Counted from the stretch's first letter, positions 35,592 through 45,799 are shown. The stretch is DNA of 64,000 bases from Microlunatus speluncae (GCF_009299835.1 NZ_VKCZ01000014.1:682001-746000); one strand, 5' to 3'. Notes: generated by a model from the letters alone, not told the origin. Numbers and translations: made by a program.

Positions 35592-37387
35592 TGACCTCGC
35601 TGTTGCGAGCCCTCCGACTCCTCGTCAGCACGTCGATCCGGGTCGCTCCGGTCGCCTCCCTCGGCTGCCTCGCCGAGGTGGCCGGAGTCCTGGTCGCTCT
35701 GCTGCAGCCCTGGTCGCTGGCCCTGTTCATCGCCGGCGCGACGGCCGGAGATCAGCACCGGATGATCACCGCTGCGGCGCTCTTCGTCGGTCAGATCGCT
35801 CTGTCCCGGCTGCTGTTCATGATCGGGATCAGCTCCCGGATCAACCAGATGGAACGCGTCGGCGCCACCTTCGCCGCCGAGATCGCCCGGGTCACGGCGA
35901 CCATCCCGACCGTCGATCACCTGGACGACCCCCGCTACCTTGATCAACTGCAGATCCTGCGAGAGCGCTCCGGGGCGATCGGGCTGGCCGTCAACACGTT
36001 GCTCAACCAGCTCAACTCCGTCGTCGGGGTGGTCGGAGTCTTGATCATGGCGGCTTCGGCCGATCCGCGGATGCTGGTGGTCGCCCTCGCCGGCGTTCCG
36101 ACCGTGCTGGCCGGGCCGATCGTCGCGCGCTGGCGCGGCCGCGCCGAAGCGGCGAGCGCCGAGCCCGGTCGGTTGGCCCGGGCGCTGCTCCGGCTCGGCA
36201 TCGATCCGGAGCACTTCGGCGAGGTCCGGGTCTTCGGCCTGGCCGACGGCCTCCGAGCCCGGCTCCGAGCGGCCGCCCGGGCCTGGCGCCGGCCGCTGGT
36301 CATCGTGGCGGTCCGCGAGGCCGGGCTCACCGCGATCACCCAGGTGCTCTTCTTCAGCGTTGCGGCGGCGGTGATCGCACTGCTGGTCGGCGACACGCTG
36401 GCCGGCCGTGCCGACATCGTCGGGCTCACCCTGGCCCTGCTGTTGGTCACCCGCCTGCAGAACGTCAGCGGCGAGCTGCGCGGCGTGGTCAGCGAGCTGG
36501 CCGACATGACGCGGACGGCCGGCCGGTTCCTCTGGCTGCTCGACGCCGCCGACCGGATCACGGCCGACCACATCGGCGCCGAAGAGCCGCCGCGGCGACC
36601 GGGCCGGCTGAGCCTGTCCGGGGTGAGCTATCACTATCCGGGATCGGAGCGCGCGGCGCTGGCCGGGATCACCCTCGACCTGGCCCCCGGCACGGTCCTC
36701 GCGGTGGTCGGCGAGAACGGAGCCGGGAAGTCGACGCTGGCCGAGGTGATCACCGGGCTCCGGACCGCCACCGCCGGCGCGATCACGGTCGGCGGCGCCG
36801 ACCTGACCACGCTGGACGTCGCCGCCTGGCAGGCTCGGCTGAGCGGCGCGTTCCAAGATCACGTACGGTTCGAACTGATCCTGTCCGAGACCGTCGGCAT
36901 CGGTGACCTGCCGCGTCGTGATGATCAGCAAGCGGTCCGGGCCGGGATCCGGGCCGGCGCCGCCGAGGCCGTCGTGGACACGGTCCCGGCGGGCCTGGCA
37001 ACCCAGCTCGGGGCGAGCTGGCCGGGCGGTATCGACCTGTCCGGCGGTCAGTGGCAGCGGCTGGCGATCGCTCGCGGCATGATGCGCGATGCGCCGCTGA
37101 TCAGGGTCCTGGACGAGCCGACCGCGGCCTTGGACGCGATCACCGAGCACCAGCTGTTCGATCGTTACGCCGCGGCGGCCAGATCCGGTCGGGAGACCGG
37201 GACGATCACCATCTTGATCACGCATCGGTTCTCCACCGTCGCGTCGGCCGACGTGATCGCCGTCCTCGATCATGGTCGACTGATCGAGTACGGCAGCCAC
37301 GACGACCTGATCGCCGCGGGCGGCCACTACGCCGAGCTGTACGAGCTGCAGGCCCGCGGCTACCGACCCTCGGACGGAGGTCGCTGA
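35591..37387 (+). CDS. ABC exporter half-transporter, second of a pair
   Basis: 598 residues with the same layout as its partner: membrane domain to about 325, Walker A GENGAGKSTL near 376, signature DLSGGQWQRLAIARGM near 482, Walker B LIRVLDEPTAALD near 507 and H-loop LITHRFST. Both sites look catalytically intact, unlike many heterodimers with one degenerate site. Tyr-Leu-Asp-Gln-Leu near 115-119 uses rare codons CTT GAT CAA, creating a TTGATCA word. No terminator is obvious before the minus-strand gene that follows. Confidence 0.9.
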   Translation: MTSLLRALRLLVSTSIRVAPVASLGCLAEVAGVLVALLQPWSLALFIAGATAGDQHRMITAAALFVGQIALSRLLFMIGISSRINQMERVGATFAAEIARVTATIPTVDHLDDPRYLDQLQILRERSGAIGLAVNTLLNQLNSVVGVVGVLIMAASADPRMLVVALAGVPTVLAGPIVARWRGRAEAASAEPGRLARALLRLGIDPEHFGEVRVFGLADGLRARLRAAARAWRRPLVIVAVREAGLTAITQVLFFSVAAAVIALLVGDTLAGRADIVGLTLALLLVTRLQNVSGELRGVVSELADMTRTAGRFLWLLDAADRITADHIGAEEPPRRPGRLSLSGVSYHYPGSERAALAGITLDLAPGTVLAVVGENGAGKSTLAEVITGLRTATAGAITVGGADLTTLDVAAWQARLSGAFQDHVRFELILSETVGIGDLPRRDDQQAVRAGIRAGAAEAVVDTVPAGLATQLGASWPGGIDLSGGQWQRLAIARGMMRDAPLIRVLDEPTAALDAITEHQLFDRYAAAARSGRETGTITILITHRFSTVASADVIAVLDHGRLIEYGSHDDLIAAGGHYAELYELQARGYRPSDGGR

Positions 37388-37408
37388 GCCCGGCCGCATC
37401 GTCGCGGA

Positions 37409-38038
37409 TCAGGGCCAGCGCGACCGGGCGGTGGGGAGCAGGCGGTGCCGGACGACCCCCTCGCCGCCGGGGGCGGGGGCACCGGTGCCGATGATCACCA
37501 CAACGTCCGCGTCCCGGACCGGGAGCCCGGGGAAGTCGTTCTCCGCGGGCAGCGTCTCGAAGCGCCCCAAGGGCCGGAAACCGGGCGGCATCGCCGGGTC
37601 GCCGAGGGCGGTCCGATCGGCGTCGGACCGGCCCCGCAGGTCGCTGACCGCCACCTCCAGCGGCGGGCGGTCGCTGCCGTCTCGGCCGGGCGGTTCGCTC
37701 GCGTACAACTGCGTGGGGCGGAGCAGCAGCACGTCGTCGGTGGAGATCATGGTGGCGTTGGCGGCGGCACCGTGCCGGGCCCATACCGGACCGCTGTAGA
37801 AGGTCTGTAGGGCCGTCAGCCGCTCCCCCAGGTCACGGAACCCACGGAACCAGACGAAATGATCATCGGCGCCCTCCTCGCGGAACAGGCCGAACAGGTG
37901 CATCCCCAGGACTTCCTGCGACTCCACGAACTCGCGCTCGAACAGCTCGATCAGGGCGTCCCGGCCGCCGGGCCGCAACAGGTAGCGGCGCAGCTCGACC
38001 ACCCCGCATTCGGTGGCCGTCGGCGCCGTCGAACTCAT
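37409..38038 (-). CDS. NIPSNAP-family protein
   Basis: 209 residues from ATG 38038, in ATGA overlap with the preceding gene. VVELRRYLLRPGGRDALIELFE opens the ferredoxin-like dimeric alpha-beta barrel, and FVWFRGFRDLGERLTALQTFYSGPVWARH is the second helix of the NIPSNAP repeat; a second, weaker repeat follows. Function is unknown; bacterial members often sit next to small ligand-binding or stress proteins. Here it is coupled to a lipocalin/DUF1579-like gene and both are divergent from a WYL regulator. Confidence 0.75.
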   Translation of the reverse strand: MSSTAPTATECGVVELRRYLLRPGGRDALIELFEREFVESQEVLGMHLFGLFREEGADDHFVWFRGFRDLGERLTALQTFYSGPVWARHGAAANATMISTDDVLLLRPTQLYASEPPGRDGSDRPPLEVAVSDLRGRSDADRTALGDPAMPPGFRPLGRFETLPAENDFPGLPVRDADVVVIIGTGAPAPGGEGVVRHRLLPTARSRWP

Positions 38039-38556
38039 CCGGCGGCCGCGATGCGGGTGTTGTCCATGGTCCAGTTCAGATGCCACCTGACGCCGTCGTC
38101 GAAGGAGAAGAACTGCTGCCAGCGGGCCGAGTCGGCGGTGATGTCGGACCAGCGGTAGCGCACCAGCAGCGAGACGCCGTTGACCACGTCCGGGCATTCG
38201 AAGGTGCCGACGCCGTCGACGAAGCGACCGACCACCGGCTCGTCCAGCACGCCGGGCCGAGTGGTCGAGGCCCACCAGATCCGCCACAGCGCGGTCTCGG
38301 GCTCGAACAACCGCACGGTGAAACCCTCGAGGCTGCGGCCGTCGGGCAGGGCCGGCACGAAGAACGAGTCGGAGTTGCCGAGCCCGTCCAAGATCAACCG
38401 CGCGTCGCAGGTGCCGTCGAACTCGACCCACTCGTCGCACTCCGGGTCGAGCGCGTCGATCACCCGGCGGCTGTGCACGGCCCAGCTGCCGGCGATGAAG
38501 TCGAAGTCGTGCCGGCCGTCGGTGATCGGCTCGGCGGAAGTGGTGTCGATGCTCAT
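38035..38556 (-). CDS. DUF1579/lipocalin-like small protein
   Basis: 173 residues from ATG 38556. The pattern HDFDFIAGSWAVHSRRVID followed by strands with WVEFDGTCDARLILDGLG and FSFDDGVRWHLNWTMDNTRI is seen in DUF1579-type and lipocalin-like ligand-binding proteins. There is no signal peptide. It begins 61 bases from a divergent WYL-domain regulator, with direct repeats between, so it is probably the regulated gene, together with the NIPSNAP gene it overlaps. Confidence 0.68.
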   Translation of the reverse strand: MSIDTTSAEPITDGRHDFDFIAGSWAVHSRRVIDALDPECDEWVEFDGTCDARLILDGLGNSDSFFVPALPDGRSLEGFTVRLFEPETALWRIWWASTTRPGVLDEPVVGRFVDGVGTFECPDVVNGVSLLVRYRWSDITADSARWQQFFSFDDGVRWHLNWTMDNTRIAAAG

Positions 38557-38563
38557 GGCGGCA

Positions 38564-38597
38564 CTCTGTCGGTCAACACTGCCACCCTCTGTCAGTC
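38564..38597. promoter_or_regulatory. Direct repeats between WYL regulator and its divergent target
   Basis: CTCTGTCGGTC (38564-38574) and CTCTGTCAGTC (38587-38597) are 23 bases apart, about two helical turns. Candidate operator for the YafY/WYL protein. Confidence 0.4.
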
Positions 38598-38617
38598 TTT
38601 CCGTCCATACTGACCGG

Positions 38618-39601
38618 ATGCGTGCCAGCCGTCTGGTCAGTGTCCTGATGTTGCTGCAGGCGCGGCAGTCGATGACCGCGCAGGAGCTGGCCGACGAGCT
38701 CGGGGTGTCGGTCCGCACGGTCTATCGGGACATGGAGTCGCTGCAGTTCGCCGGCGTGCCGCTCTATGCCGACACCGGCCGCGGCGGCGGCTATCGGCTG
38801 ATCGAGGGCTACCGCACCCGGCTGACCGGCCTGACCCGCGACGAAGCCCAGGCGCTGTTCCTCACCGGGCTGCCTCAGGCGGCCGACGATCTCGGTCTCG
38901 GCGCGGTCCTCGCCGGCGCGGAACGCAAGCTGCACGCGGCCCTGCCGCCGGAGCTCCGCCGGCAGGCCGAGACGGTCCGGGATCGCTTCCACCTCGATGC
39001 TCCCGGCTGGTACGCCGACCGGGACAACCCGGCCTATCTGGCCGACGTGGCCGCCGCCCTGTGGCAGCAACGCCGACTCACCGTGCTCTACCGCCGCTGG
39101 AAAGAACCCGCGCTGGTCCGGCGCACGCTGGAGCCGCTGGGCCTGGTGCTCAAGGCCGGCCGGTGGTATCTCGTCGCCCGGACCGCCGAGGACGGCCCGC
39201 CCCGGACCTACCGGGTCAACCAGGTGCTCGGAGTCGAGGAGATCGGCGAGGCCTTCGACCGCCCGACTGATTTCGATCTCGCCGCGTACTGGCATGATCA
39301 ACTCGCCGGTTTCCAGGAGCGACTGTTTCAGGACATCGCGACGATCCGCCTGTCGCCGCGCGGACTCGAACGGATCCGTGACCTGTGGGGCGATGCCGCC
39401 GTCGCCTCCGTGATCGACACCGCGACCGAGCCCGACCCGGACGGCTGGACCACGGCCCGGATTCCGATTGAGTCCCTCGGTCATGCCGAGACCGAGGTGC
39501 TCAAGGTCGGTGCCGAGGTCGAGCTGCTGACCCCGGTCGAACTCCGCGACCGACTCCGGGCCACCGCCGCGGCTCTCGCCGCCGTTTATTCCCGAGGTTG
39601 A
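38618..39601 (+). CDS. YafY-type HTH/WYL-domain transcriptional regulator
   Basis: 327 residues from ATG 38618. The N-terminal HTH (MRASRLVSVLMLLQARQSMT, ELADELGVSVRTVYRDMESL) is DeoR/HTH_11-like; the WYL domain spans about 130-235 with VLYRRWKEPALVRRTLEPLGLVLKAGRWYLVAR and a C-terminal WCX-like extension. Such proteins sense small ligands, sometimes nucleotides or nucleic acid. A longer frame to 38180 runs over the divergent gene and was not used. Its stop TGA is inside a TGATCA shared with the end of the lpd region. Confidence 0.87.
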   Translation: MRASRLVSVLMLLQARQSMTAQELADELGVSVRTVYRDMESLQFAGVPLYADTGRGGGYRLIEGYRTRLTGLTRDEAQALFLTGLPQAADDLGLGAVLAGAERKLHAALPPELRRQAETVRDRFHLDAPGWYADRDNPAYLADVAAALWQQRRLTVLYRRWKEPALVRRTLEPLGLVLKAGRWYLVARTAEDGPPRTYRVNQVLGVEEIGEAFDRPTDFDLAAYWHDQLAGFQERLFQDIATIRLSPRGLERIRDLWGDAAVASVIDTATEPDPDGWTTARIPIESLGHAETEVLKVGAEVELLTPVELRDRLRATAAALAAVYSRG

Positions 39602-39607
39602 TCAGCC

Positions 39608-41008
<1,401 letters not shown>

Positions 41009-41087
41009 AGACGCAACTCTAGAAGGCGCCGGGCGACCGGTAGCGCCGGGGCGCGACACGTCGACCACAGGCCTTACCTTGGTTTAA

Positions 41088-41099
41088 CTCACATATGAG
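41088..41099. promoter_or_regulatory. Candidate operator at the XRE-MurA start
   Basis: CTCACATATGAG, with CTCA and TGAG as inverted arms, lies three bases before ATG 41102. It could be bound by the protein's own XRE domain. No strong ribosome binding site precedes either ATG 41102 or GTG 41114. Confidence 0.35.
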
Positions 41100-41101
41100 A
41101 T

Positions 41102-42643
41102 ATGGTGCTCCGCGTGACTGAAACCTCACTGGACCGCATCGGCACTCTGATCCGCGACGCGCGCAAGCACCGCGGGCTGACCCAGACCCAGCTGGCCACC
41201 GTGCTGGGGACGAGTCAGAGTGCGATCCATCGGATCGAGGCCGGTAACCAGAACCTGAGTCTTGACATGGTGAGCCGCATCGCGGACGCCCTCGACTCCC
41301 CCATCATCTCCGTCGGCGCCAGTCCGATGCACCTGCGGGTCACGGGCGGCGCGAAGCTGAGCGGCAGCATCGACGTCCGGTCCTCCAAGAACGCGGCCGT
41401 CGCGTTGCTCTGTGCCAGCCTGCTCAACCAGGGCCGGACCACGATCCGCGGCATCGCCAAGATCGAAGAGGTCAACCGGATCCTCGAGGTGCTGACCAGT
41501 ATCGGCGTGGAGGCGACCTGGTCGGCCAACCGGCAGGACCTGACCCTGGTCCGGCCGGCCCGGCTGGATCTGGAGTCGATGGATCTCGAGGCGGCCCGGC
41601 GGACCCGGAGCATCCTGATGTTCCTCGGACCGCTGCTGCACCTGATGCACGAGTTCGAGCTGCCGTACGCCGGCGGTTGTGATCTTGGCGCCCGGACCAT
41701 CGAGCCGCACCTGCAGGTGTTCCGCCAGTTCGGCCTCTCGGTGACGCCGACCGACGGCTTCTACCACTGCAAGGTCGACCCGAGCGTCGTGCCGACCCGG
41801 GCCATCGTGCTCACTCAGCGCAGCGACACCGGCACCGAGAACGCGTTGCTGGCCGCCGCGCTGTTCACCGGCGAGACCGTGTTGCGCAACGCCAGCTCCA
41901 ACTACATGGTGCAGGACCTCTGCGTCTTCCTCACCCACCTCGGCGTGGAGATCGACGGCATCGGCACCACGACGCTGCGGATCCGCGGTGTGGAGAGCAT
42001 CAACACCGATGTCGAGTACGCGCCGTCGGAGGATCCGATCGAGGCGATGAGCCTGCTCACCGCCGCCGTGGTGACCGAGTCGGAGCTGACCATCCGGCGG
42101 GCGCCGATCGAGTTCCTCGAGATCGAGTTGTCGATCTTGACCGAGATGGGCCTGCGCTACTCCTTGTCGGATGAGTACGTGGCGCAGAACGGGCATACCC
42201 GGCTGGTCGACCTGACCGTGCACCCGTCCGAGCTGAAGGCGCCGATCGACAGCATCCAGCCGATGCCGTTCCCGGGCCTCAACATCGACAACCTGCCGTT
42301 CTTCGCCGTGATCGCGGCGACCGCGAGTGGGTCGACGATCATCCATGACTGGGTGTACGACAACCGCGCGATCTACCTGACCGACCTGAACAAGCTCGGC
42401 GCCCAGGTGAAGCTGTTCGACCCGCACCGGGTCGAGGTCACCGGCCCCACCCGCTGGCGCGGCGCCGAAGTCATCTGCCCGCCCGCCCTGCGCCCCGCCA
42501 TGTGCGTGCTGCTGACCATGCTCGCCGCCCGCGGCGAATCCTTGCTGCGCAACGTGTACGTGATCAACCGCGGCTACGAGGACCTGGCCAACCGCCTCAA
42601 CGCCGTCGGCGCCGACATCCAGATCTACTACGACACCCACTGA
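41102..42643 (+). CDS. XRE helix-turn-helix fused to UDP-N-acetylglucosamine 1-carboxyvinyltransferase (MurA-like)
   Basis: 513 residues. Residues about 12-65 form an XRE HTH (LIRDARKHRGLTQTQLATVLG, TSQSAIHRIEAGNQ). From about 76 on it is a full enolpyruvyl transferase: the substrate lysine-asparagine pair K96/N97 in RSSKNAAVAL and the PEP/fosfomycin cysteine C193 in YAGGCDLGARTIEPH are present. The enzyme domain transfers enolpyruvate from PEP to UDP-GlcNAc in peptidoglycan synthesis; the HTH would let it bind DNA, perhaps sensing wall precursors. Similar fusions exist in other actinobacteria. GTG 41114 is an alternative start. Confidence 0.88.
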   Translation: MVLRVTETSLDRIGTLIRDARKHRGLTQTQLATVLGTSQSAIHRIEAGNQNLSLDMVSRIADALDSPIISVGASPMHLRVTGGAKLSGSIDVRSSKNAAVALLCASLLNQGRTTIRGIAKIEEVNRILEVLTSIGVEATWSANRQDLTLVRPARLDLESMDLEAARRTRSILMFLGPLLHLMHEFELPYAGGCDLGARTIEPHLQVFRQFGLSVTPTDGFYHCKVDPSVVPTRAIVLTQRSDTGTENALLAAALFTGETVLRNASSNYMVQDLCVFLTHLGVEIDGIGTTTLRIRGVESINTDVEYAPSEDPIEAMSLLTAAVVTESELTIRRAPIEFLEIELSILTEMGLRYSLSDEYVAQNGHTRLVDLTVHPSELKAPIDSIQPMPFPGLNIDNLPFFAVIAATASGSTIIHDWVYDNRAIYLTDLNKLGAQVKLFDPHRVEVTGPTRWRGAEVICPPALRPAMCVLLTMLAARGESLLRNVYVINRGYEDLANRLNAVGADIQIYYDTH

Positions 42644-42901
42644 CGGATCCCGGGCCTCGACGCGACCGTTGAGGGCGCACGCGACTGTTGCAGCGGTCGC
42701 GCGGGCCGGCAAGGGTCGCGGCGAGAGATCCGGCCGTTCGCGGAGGGAGCGGGCGCCCGAGATCGCTGCGGCAGCGCGGTGCGGTGGCGACGGGCAGACT
42801 TTCAGGCGCAGCAAGGGGCCGGGTTCGCGTCGGTCGGGTCTGGTCGGCCGGGTTGCGTCGTTCGGTGGTCGCCATGGCGCCGAAGTGCCCTCCGAGGTCG
42901 C

Positions 42902-42958
42902 CGAGTGTGACCTTAACGACGCAAAATCGCAGATTCCACGTCGTTAACTGCACACTCG
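42902..42958. repeat. Imperfect 20-bp inverted repeat
   Basis: CGAGTGTGACCTTAACGACG (42902-42921) pairs with CGTCGTTAACTGCACACTCG (42939-42958), three mismatches, 17-base AT-rich loop (CAAAATCGCAGATTCCA). Confidence 0.8.
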
Positions 42959-43208
42959 ATGGCCATCGGCGGACGCAATCGGGCGGCACCAACCCGACCT
43001 ACGCCCGAACCGCCCCTTTGCCGCCAAGAAAGCCCCCACGCACCCAACCCGACGCGCGAAACCACACCGCCGACCACCTACTCGCGCACTTACAGACCGC
43101 ACACCGCTCGACGCGACTGTTCCAGGTAGGCAAGACCGTTGCCGCAGTCGCGCGGGCCGAAAACAGTCGCGCCGGGCTCGGGGGCACGCACGCCCGAGCC
43201 GTGTGGTC

Positions 43209-43427
43209 TGCCCTTCGACAGGCTCAGGGAACGAACAAGCTCTGCCGACTGGTGTTGCTGGTTCCGTTCCCTGAGCTGGTCGGAGGGTTTGGTGATCATG
43301 TGGCTTGCCCTTCGACGGGCTCAGGGAACGGACGGGCTCTGCCGAGTGGGGTTGCTGGTTCCGTTCCCTGAGCTTGTCGAAGGGCTTGGTGATCATATGG
43401 TCTGCCCTTCGACGGGCTCAGGGGACG
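43209..43427. repeat. 97-bp tandem repeat built of inverted TGCCCTTCGACA-type pairs
   Basis: Direct copies start at 43209, 43306 and 43403, exactly 97 bases apart. Each full unit contains a plus copy (TGCCCTTCGAC.GGCTCAGG), a spacer with CTCTGCCGA and GTTGCTGGTTCCG, and a minus copy (CGTTCCCTGAGC..GTCG, at 43265-43288 and 43362-43385), then GGTGATCAT. The third unit is cut after its first copy. Confidence 0.88.
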
Positions 43428-43435
43428 GACTCGGC

Positions 43436-44029
43436 TCAGTTGAGTTCTTGATCCGCCAGGTGGGCGGCGTAGAAGTCGGCTTGACGGCGCATGATCTCGC
43501 GCATCGGGGTGCCGCGCTCGACGCCGTAGACGGTGCCGGGGAAATCCAGTCCTCGTTGGGTTTCCCAGAGTTCGTCGTGCCGGTCGGGTGAGAAGAGTTG
43601 GGCCGGGTCGCCGGCGGCGATCCAGCCGATCGGGACGACGGTGCCGGGCGGCAGGCGCGAGTTCACGTGCAGGATGCTGTTGATCCGCAGTTCGGAGCCG
43701 GCGCCGGCGACCGAACCGGGAAACAGCGAGGCGCCGGTCGCGACGAACACCTCGTCCTCGATCGTCGCGCCGTTGACGTGGGCGTGCGGTCCGATCAGCA
43801 CGGCGTCGCCGATCACCGCCGGATGATCACCGCGGCCGCGGACCAGGGCGTTCTCCATGATCACCACGTCGTCGCCGGTCCGCACCTCGCCGTTCTCGGC
43901 CGTGATCACCGCGCCGTGCAACACCCGGGCCCGCTCCCCCAAGATCACCGCGCCGCAGATCACGGCCGTGGGCGCGACGTAGGCCGAGGCCGGGATCACC
44001 GGTTGCCGGCCACGGTGCTCGATCAGCAT
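43436..44029 (-). CDS. Gamma-carbonic-anhydrase-like left-handed beta-helix protein
   Basis: 197 residues. Hexapeptide-repeat turns run from about 20 to 150 (VAPTAVICGAVILGERARVLHGAVI, VVIMENALVRGRGDHPAVIG, VLIGPHAHVNGA). Histidines in RVLHGAVI and GPHAHVNGA occupy the places of gamma-class metal ligands, so zinc or iron binding is possible. A C-terminal helix follows as in YrdA/CaiE-type proteins. Real carbonic anhydrase activity is unproven. Its end abuts the 97-bp repeat array; 24 bases separate its start from the pdxY stop, so both may be one transcript. Confidence 0.82.
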   Translation of the reverse strand: MLIEHRGRQPVIPASAYVAPTAVICGAVILGERARVLHGAVITAENGEVRTGDDVVIMENALVRGRGDHPAVIGDAVLIGPHAHVNGATIEDEVFVATGASLFPGSVAGAGSELRINSILHVNSRLPPGTVVPIGWIAAGDPAQLFSPDRHDELWETQRGLDFPGTVYGVERGTPMREIMRRQADFYAAHLADQELN

Positions 44030-44053
44030 GGGGTCCCCTTCCGGAACGGCAGG

Positions 44054-44905
44054 TCAGCGCAACCGGGTCGCTTCGAAGGTGTGGCTGGGATCGGCGATCT
44101 CGTCCTGCGCCGCCACCAACTGCAGCTCGGTCTGGCCCGACTCGACGGTCGCCGACAAGACCCCATGCACGATCGCGGCGGTCCGGGACAGGGCCGTCGG
44201 CAGGTCGGTGGTCAGGGTGTGGGCCAGGAACGTGGCGGCGGTCAGGTCGCCGCTGCCGGTGAAGGTCTGCCGCAGCAGCGGGATGGTCACCGACCAGGCC
44301 TCGGTCTCGGTCACCGCGATCATCTGCAGCGTGTCCTCGGCGACCAGATCATGGGTCACGCTGGTCACCAGCACCGTTTCCGGGCCCATCGCGCGGGCGG
44401 CGTCGGCGGCGGCCAGCACGTCGTCCAGGGTCTTGGCCGACCGGCCGGTCAGATACTCCAGCTCGAACTGGTTCGGGGTGATCAACTGCGCGGCCGGCAC
44501 CACCCGGTCCCGCATGAACTCCGGAATCCCTTCCCGGACATAGAATCCGCGGCCGACGTCGCCCATCACCGGATCGCAGCAGTAGATCGCGTCCGGGTTG
44601 CGCTGCTTCACCAGCGCGACCGCGTCCAAGATCACGGCACCGACCTCGGCGGCGCCCTGATAGCCGGACAGGACGGCGTCGCAGCGGGACAGCACGCCGC
44701 GCTCGTCCAGCCCCTTGATCACCTCGGCGATGTCGCCGGCGGCCAGCAGCGGCCCGCGCCAGCTCTCGTACCCGGTGTGGTTGGAGAAGTGCACGGTGAT
44801 CACCGGCCACACCTCGACGCCGAGCCGCATCAGCGGGAACGTGGCGGCACTGTTGCCGACGTGCCCGTACGCGACGGAGGACTGGATCGACAGAATCGCG
44901 GTCAC
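44054..44905 (-). CDS. pdxY: Pyridoxal kinase
   Basis: 283 residues. ILSIQSSVAYGHVGNSAATFPLMRLG at the N-terminus and PVITVHFSNHTGYESWRG are PdxY signatures; YCCDPVMGDVGRGFYV near 112 and the nucleotide-binding LLRQTFTGSGDLTAATFLAH near 225 (anion hole GSGD) complete the ribokinase-like site. It phosphorylates pyridoxal to PLP in salvage. The organism has PLP-dependent regulators such as YczR in the same window, but no special link is shown. Divergent from the serine hydrolase gene, 42 bases apart. Confidence 0.92.
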   Translation of the reverse strand: MTAILSIQSSVAYGHVGNSAATFPLMRLGVEVWPVITVHFSNHTGYESWRGPLLAAGDIAEVIKGLDERGVLSRCDAVLSGYQGAAEVGAVILDAVALVKQRNPDAIYCCDPVMGDVGRGFYVREGIPEFMRDRVVPAAQLITPNQFELEYLTGRSAKTLDDVLAAADAARAMGPETVLVTSVTHDLVAEDTLQMIAVTETEAWSVTIPLLRQTFTGSGDLTAATFLAHTLTTDLPTALSRTAAIVHGVLSATVESGQTELQLVAAQDEIADPSHTFEATRLR

Positions 44906-44947
44906 GGCTTGATTCTGGCACCGATTCCGATCCGGTTAGATGGGCGG

Positions 44948-45793
44948 GTGAAGACATCCGCGGCCGCGGTCGCTACCGAGCTCGAACGCCTCGTCGCCGA
45001 ACGCCCCGACCCGGGCCCGGCCACCGTCTCGGTCACCCTGCTCGATGATCACGGCGACACCGTGGCCGAGGTCAACCCGGACGCACAGCACTACGCCGCC
45101 TCGACGATGAAGCTGCCGCTGGTGCTGGCGGCCTACCGGCTGGCCGCGGCCGGAAAGCTCGACCTGGACGCCGAACTGCCGGTGCACAACGAGTTCACCT
45201 CCCAGGTCGGCACCCCGTTCGGCGTGGTCCAGGAGGACGATTCGGATCCGCAGCCGTGGGACCGGCTCGGCGGGACGGCAACCCTGCGCTGGCTCTGTCA
45301 GCGCTCGGTCGTCCGATCGTCCAACCTGGCCACCAACCTGGTCCTGGACCAGGTCGGGCTGCCGGCCGTGGCCGAGGCGATCGCGACCTGTGGCGCGACC
45401 GGTGTCTCCGTCGGCCGGGGCATCAACGACTACGCCGCCCGGGACCGGCTTGGCGACCGCAATCTGATCACCACCCGAGGCCTGGCCACGATCCTGTCCG
45501 CCCTGCACCACGGCACCGCCGCCGATCGCACCACCTGCGACGCGGTCCTCGCCGTACTCGCCGCCAACGAGGTCGCCACCGACCTGCGGGCCGGGCTGCC
45601 GCCGGGCACCTGGGTCGCCCACAAGAACGGCTGGGTCACCGACGTCGTGCACGACGCCGGCCTGATCCGGCCGCCCGACGCCCGCCCGTTCGTGCTCGCC
45701 GTCGCGACGACCGCCCCCTGGCCGGGCGAGGTCGCCCACGCGTTCATCGCATCGATCGCCGCAGCGGTCTGGGAACGCCGGCACGCGTTGTAG
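44948..45793 (+). CDS. Class A beta-lactamase-like serine hydrolase
   Basis: 281 residues from GTG 44948; the longer open frame upstream lies over pdxY. The active-site SxxK is S52-K55 (AASTMKLPLVL), an SxN-like SSN occurs near 122 in RSSNLATNLVL, and the KTG-box variant is HKNGWV near 228. It lacks a recognisable signal peptide, so it may be cytoplasmic or exported by an unknown route; that argues for a peptidase or esterase of the penicillin-binding fold rather than a true lactamase. Convergent with the vapC-like gene, six bases apart. Confidence 0.82.
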   Translation: MKTSAAAVATELERLVAERPDPGPATVSVTLLDDHGDTVAEVNPDAQHYAASTMKLPLVLAAYRLAAAGKLDLDAELPVHNEFTSQVGTPFGVVQEDDSDPQPWDRLGGTATLRWLCQRSVVRSSNLATNLVLDQVGLPAVAEAIATCGATGVSVGRGINDYAARDRLGDRNLITTRGLATILSALHHGTAADRTTCDAVLAVLAANEVATDLRAGLPPGTWVAHKNGWVTDVVHDAGLIRPPDARPFVLAVATTAPWPGEVAHAFIASIAAAVWERRHAL

Positions 45794-45799
45794 GTTCGG

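Larger units (their letters stand above)
42644..43435. repeat. Gene-free repeat block
   Basis: No supported gene in 790 bases. It holds two copies of a GCGACTGTT...GTCGCGCGGGCC hairpin (about 42679-42707 and 43117-43159), a 20-bp-arm hairpin (42902-42958), a stretch with GCCGCCAAGAAAG (about 43021) resembling the reverse complement of the stretch around 18388, and a 97-bp tandem array (43209-43427). Parts recur in the 18 kb block. Confidence 0.75.

Noticed and set aside
37388..37408. Search for a terminator between the ABC exporter and the NIPSNAP gene
   Set aside because: Only 21 bases separate the convergent stops and no stem with a T-run is visible.
44054..44947. Plus-strand frame extending the beta-lactamase-like gene upstream to 43598
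   Set aside because: It lies over pdxY and the beta-helix gene; the hydrolase fold is complete from GTG 44948.
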